Of a stretch of 64,000 bases of DNA, positions 62,327 through 64,000 are shown in pieces (positions within the stretch are counted from its first letter, which is position 1; the number at the start of each line of letters is the position of its first letter). A program made the position numbers and the translations under genes. Source of the stretch: JBAZKK01 sp964456925 (GTDB lineage Bacteria; Omnitrophota; Gorgyraeia; Gygaellales; Profunditerraquicolaceae); NCBI GenBank assembly GCA_964456925.1, contig CAYWCX010000001.1, positions 1-64,000 of the forward strand, written 5' to 3'. The notes below the pieces were generated by a model that searched no databases, had not been told where the DNA came from, and worked only from the letters and a program-made list of their open reading frames with translations.

Positions 62327-62355
62327 ATTTTATCTTGACAATAGGGTATTTTCAA
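62327..62355 (-). promoter_or_regulatory. Promoter of the uvrD-like gene
   Basis: TTGAAA (62355-62350), 17-nt spacer, TAAAAT (62332-62327) on the minus strand. It overlaps the divergent rpmB promoter. Confidence 0.55.
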
Positions 62356-62362
62356 GTATACT
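62335..62362 (+). promoter_or_regulatory. Promoter of rpmB
   Basis: TTGACA (62335-62340), 16-nt spacer, TATACT (62357-62362). The ribosome-binding site GAGGTGA (62390-62396) follows at a normal distance from the ATG at 62403. Confidence 0.75.
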
Positions 62363-62402
62363 CTAATCCCTGTAGCTTTTACTTAAATCGAGGTGAATAA
62401 AG

Positions 62403-62630
62403 ATGCTTAAAATTTGTGCGATCTGCGGCAAAAATCCCCTCTTAGGCAAGAACGTGGTCCGTAAAGGCCTTGCTAAAAGCAAAGGCGGCACCGGACAAAA
62501 GATTGTGCGCGCCACAAAGCGTCTCTTCCTGCCTAACCTGCAAAAGATGCGGTTATTGCTCGACAATAAACCCCGCCGGGTATATGTCTGCGCTAAATGC
62601 ATCAAAAAGGGCGGGCTGGTCAAGGCCTGA
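62403..62630 (+). CDS. rpmB: 50S ribosomal protein L28
   Basis: 75 aa, a zinc-binding (C+) version with CxxC at residues 5 and 8 and a second CxxC at 63 and 66. Basic and aromatic residues between match L28, which lies near the tRNA exit side of 50S. It is one of only three plus-strand genes in the window and faces recJ tail to tail, with a 16 bp gap. Confidence 0.93.
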   Translation: MLKICAICGKNPLLGKNVVRKGLAKSKGGTGQKIVRATKRLFLPNLQKMRLLLDNKPRRVYVCAKCIKKGGLVKA

Positions 62631-62646
62631 TTTCTTAAAATACCTT

Positions 62647-64000
62647 CTATTTAAAAAAGATGTCCTCGACCTCTAAGATAAAAGAACTTTCTCCCTGCCA
62701 ATTATCCATCCGCGGGCTGTAAACCAAATCGAAACTTGCGGCATTTAAAAGGTTGGGGCAAAGGCTTGCCATGCCGAACCCTATTGCCTGATAGGTAATA
62801 CTGCCGTCGGTTACCCAGAACTTCAGGGTATCCTTACCCAGCGCCTGCGGCGTGTTCTTAAGGGTGAGGTGGGGGGTATAAAATAACGGCTCGGCATTGC
62901 CGGTGCCGAACGGCTCCAGTATCGCCAGTTCCTCGGTCAGTTTTTCGCTAAGGTCCGAAAAACCCAGCTCCATATCAATCTCAATGCTGGGCAGCAGGTC
63001 TTCCAATAACAATTTTTCTTTGGCCAGGCGGTTAATGCTGTGCTTGAACTGCGCGATATTGTCTTTGGCAATCAACAACCCCACCGCGTGGCTGTGGCCT
63101 CCGAAGGAATCCAGGAATTCCCGGCAACCCAGCAGGGCATCAAAGAGGTGAAAGTTTTTGATGGAGCGGCCCGAGCCTTTACAGAGGTCTTCGTCTAATG
63201 ATATCAGGATAGTCGGGCGGTAAAACCTGTCTGCCAGCTTGGAAGCGACTATGCCCAATACGCCCTGATGCCAATCCTCCTTGGCAATCACGATAACCTT
63301 GTGCTCCTTAAAATTAATCTCTTTATCGATAATCGCCTCGGCCTCCTCTAGTATACTGTTCTCTACCTTCTGCCGCTGGCGATTATGGTTTTCTATCAAC
63401 GCCGCAAGTTCATCCGCCCTATCCTTGTTGCCGCTCAAAAGCAGTTCCAGCGCGATATCTGCGGTAGCCATCCTGCCGCTGGCATTCAACCGCGGCGCGA
63501 GGATATAACTGACAAAGGTAGGAGTGATATTTTTGCCCTTGATGCCGCTGGATTCCATAAGCGCCTCGAGGCCCATGTTTCTGGTGTGGGTAAGATTTTT
63601 AAGCCCCTCCCTTACGATAATGCGGTTCTCTCCTGTCAGAGGCACCACGTCCGCAATTGTTCCCAGCGCAACCAGGTCAAGATAGTCTTCTAAATCGTCC
63701 GCGGCAAGGGCCTGGCAGAACTTATAGGCTACTCCCACGCCGGCCAGGTCCCGGTATTTATAGTTGGAGTTTTTTACTTTGGGATTAAGGATCGCCGAGG
63801 CAGAGGGCAGTTGCTCTAAAGTTATCTGTTCATGATGGTCGGTAAGGATAACCTCGATATTATGTTTCCTTAAATCTTCTATCTCCCTGCGGCTGTTAAT
63901 ACCGCAGTCTACCGTAATCAGGAGTTTAACCTGCCGTTCTTTTGCCAAACGCAGGATATTCTTGGTTAAGCCGTAACCTTCCTTGATGCGGTGAGGTATA
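62647..64000 (-). CDS. recJ: Single-stranded-DNA exonuclease RecJ (partial, N-terminus beyond the window)
   Basis: 451 codons are visible; the reading frame is open to the window edge, so the annotated ATG-like TTG at 63948 is internal and about 110-120 N-terminal residues lie outside. The visible start reads IPHRIKEGYGLT, a RecJ motif, followed by the DCG (VDCGIN) and DHH (LTDHHEQ) motifs, the DHHA1 part with SGGHSHAVG-type motif (FGGHSHAVGL) and a C-terminal OB-like domain. It is a 5'-3' exonuclease in recombination and mismatch repair. The DHH relative nrnA is at 37138. Confidence 0.94.
   Translation of the reverse strand, partial: IPHRIKEGYGLTKNILRLAKERQVKLLITVDCGINSRREIEDLRKHNIEVILTDHHEQITLEQLPSASAILNPKVKNSNYKYRDLAGVGVAYKFCQALAADDLEDYLDLVALGTIADVVPLTGENRIIVREGLKNLTHTRNMGLEALMESSGIKGKNITPTFVSYILAPRLNASGRMATADIALELLLSGNKDRADELAALIENHNRQRQKVENSILEEAEAIIDKEINFKEHKVIVIAKEDWHQGVLGIVASKLADRFYRPTILISLDEDLCKGSGRSIKNFHLFDALLGCREFLDSFGGHSHAVGLLIAKDNIAQFKHSINRLAKEKLLLEDLLPSIEIDMELGFSDLSEKLTEELAILEPFGTGNAEPLFYTPHLTLKNTPQALGKDTLKFWVTDGSITYQAIGFGMASLCPNLLNAASFDLVYSPRMDNWQGESSFILEVEDIFFK

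Overview
The window is a bacterial chromosome segment of about 50% GC, packed with housekeeping genes. The partial 16S rRNA at the left edge has a PVC-like deviation in the EUB338 region. The organism makes meso-DAP-type peptidoglycan, has a full lipoprotein pathway (lgt, lspA) and an mre plus dcw cell-wall machinery, and its gene order is not that of Proteobacteria or Firmicutes. My best guess is Candidatus Omnitrophota (OP3) or a close PVC-superphylum relative. This is inference from sequence feel, not a tree. Almost everything is on the minus strand, and only cinA-thpR and rpmB are on the plus strand, so transcription runs from high to low coordinates.

Layout from left to right. 1-2,200: 5' half of 16S rRNA with its leader (promoter, hairpin terminator, boxA), preceded by an HD-GYP gene. 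2,200-9,700: radical SAM protein, a 0.5 kb repeat cluster (A), then the elongasome operon mreB-mreC-mreD-mrdA-rodA. 9,700-19,700: yggS-proC-mtnP-ileS-dksA-lspA-lgt-rluD, a coiled-coil membrane protein and aroA. 19,700-20,030: a 297 bp element with terminal inverted repeats (B). 20,030-36,150: the dcw cluster mraZ-rsmH-ftsL-ftsI-murE-murF-mraY-murD-ftsW-murG-murC-murB-ddl-ftsQ-ftsA. It has a MraZ operator, and ftsZ is missing from its usual place. 36,200-45,100: acyP, a phosphoesterase, ligA, a lipoprotein, an MBL hydrolase, xerD, cca, ylxP, rbfA, nrnA and ribF. 45,100-45,580: repeat pair C and tRNA-Pro(CGG). 45,650-50,500: a riboflavin operon under an FMN riboswitch, with nusB and a PHP phosphoesterase embedded in it. 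50,500-64,000: cinA-thpR (plus strand), then pnp-ftsK-rodZ-rimO-pgsA-pgpA led by rpsO, a UvrD helicase with an iron-sulfur nuclease domain, rpmB and a partial recJ.

The most unusual signal is non-coding. A family of about 170 bp imperfect palindromes is present in five copies (A1, A2, B, C1, C2). All can fold into one long three-tier stem with a conserved GATAG-containing apical region. The copies differ by compensatory changes on both arms of every helix, so the fold rather than the sequence appears to be conserved. I do not recognise the family. One copy is nested in a MITE-like element placed exactly where ftsZ would be expected.

Several regulatory sites can be read directly: sigma70-type promoters for rRNA, mreB, mraZ, yggS, rpsO-pnp, the rib operon, cinA, uvrD and rpmB; triple AAAGTGG MraZ boxes; an FMN riboswitch whose 5' P1 strand is perfectly complementary to the terminator arm; and a cinA mRNA predicted to be leaderless.
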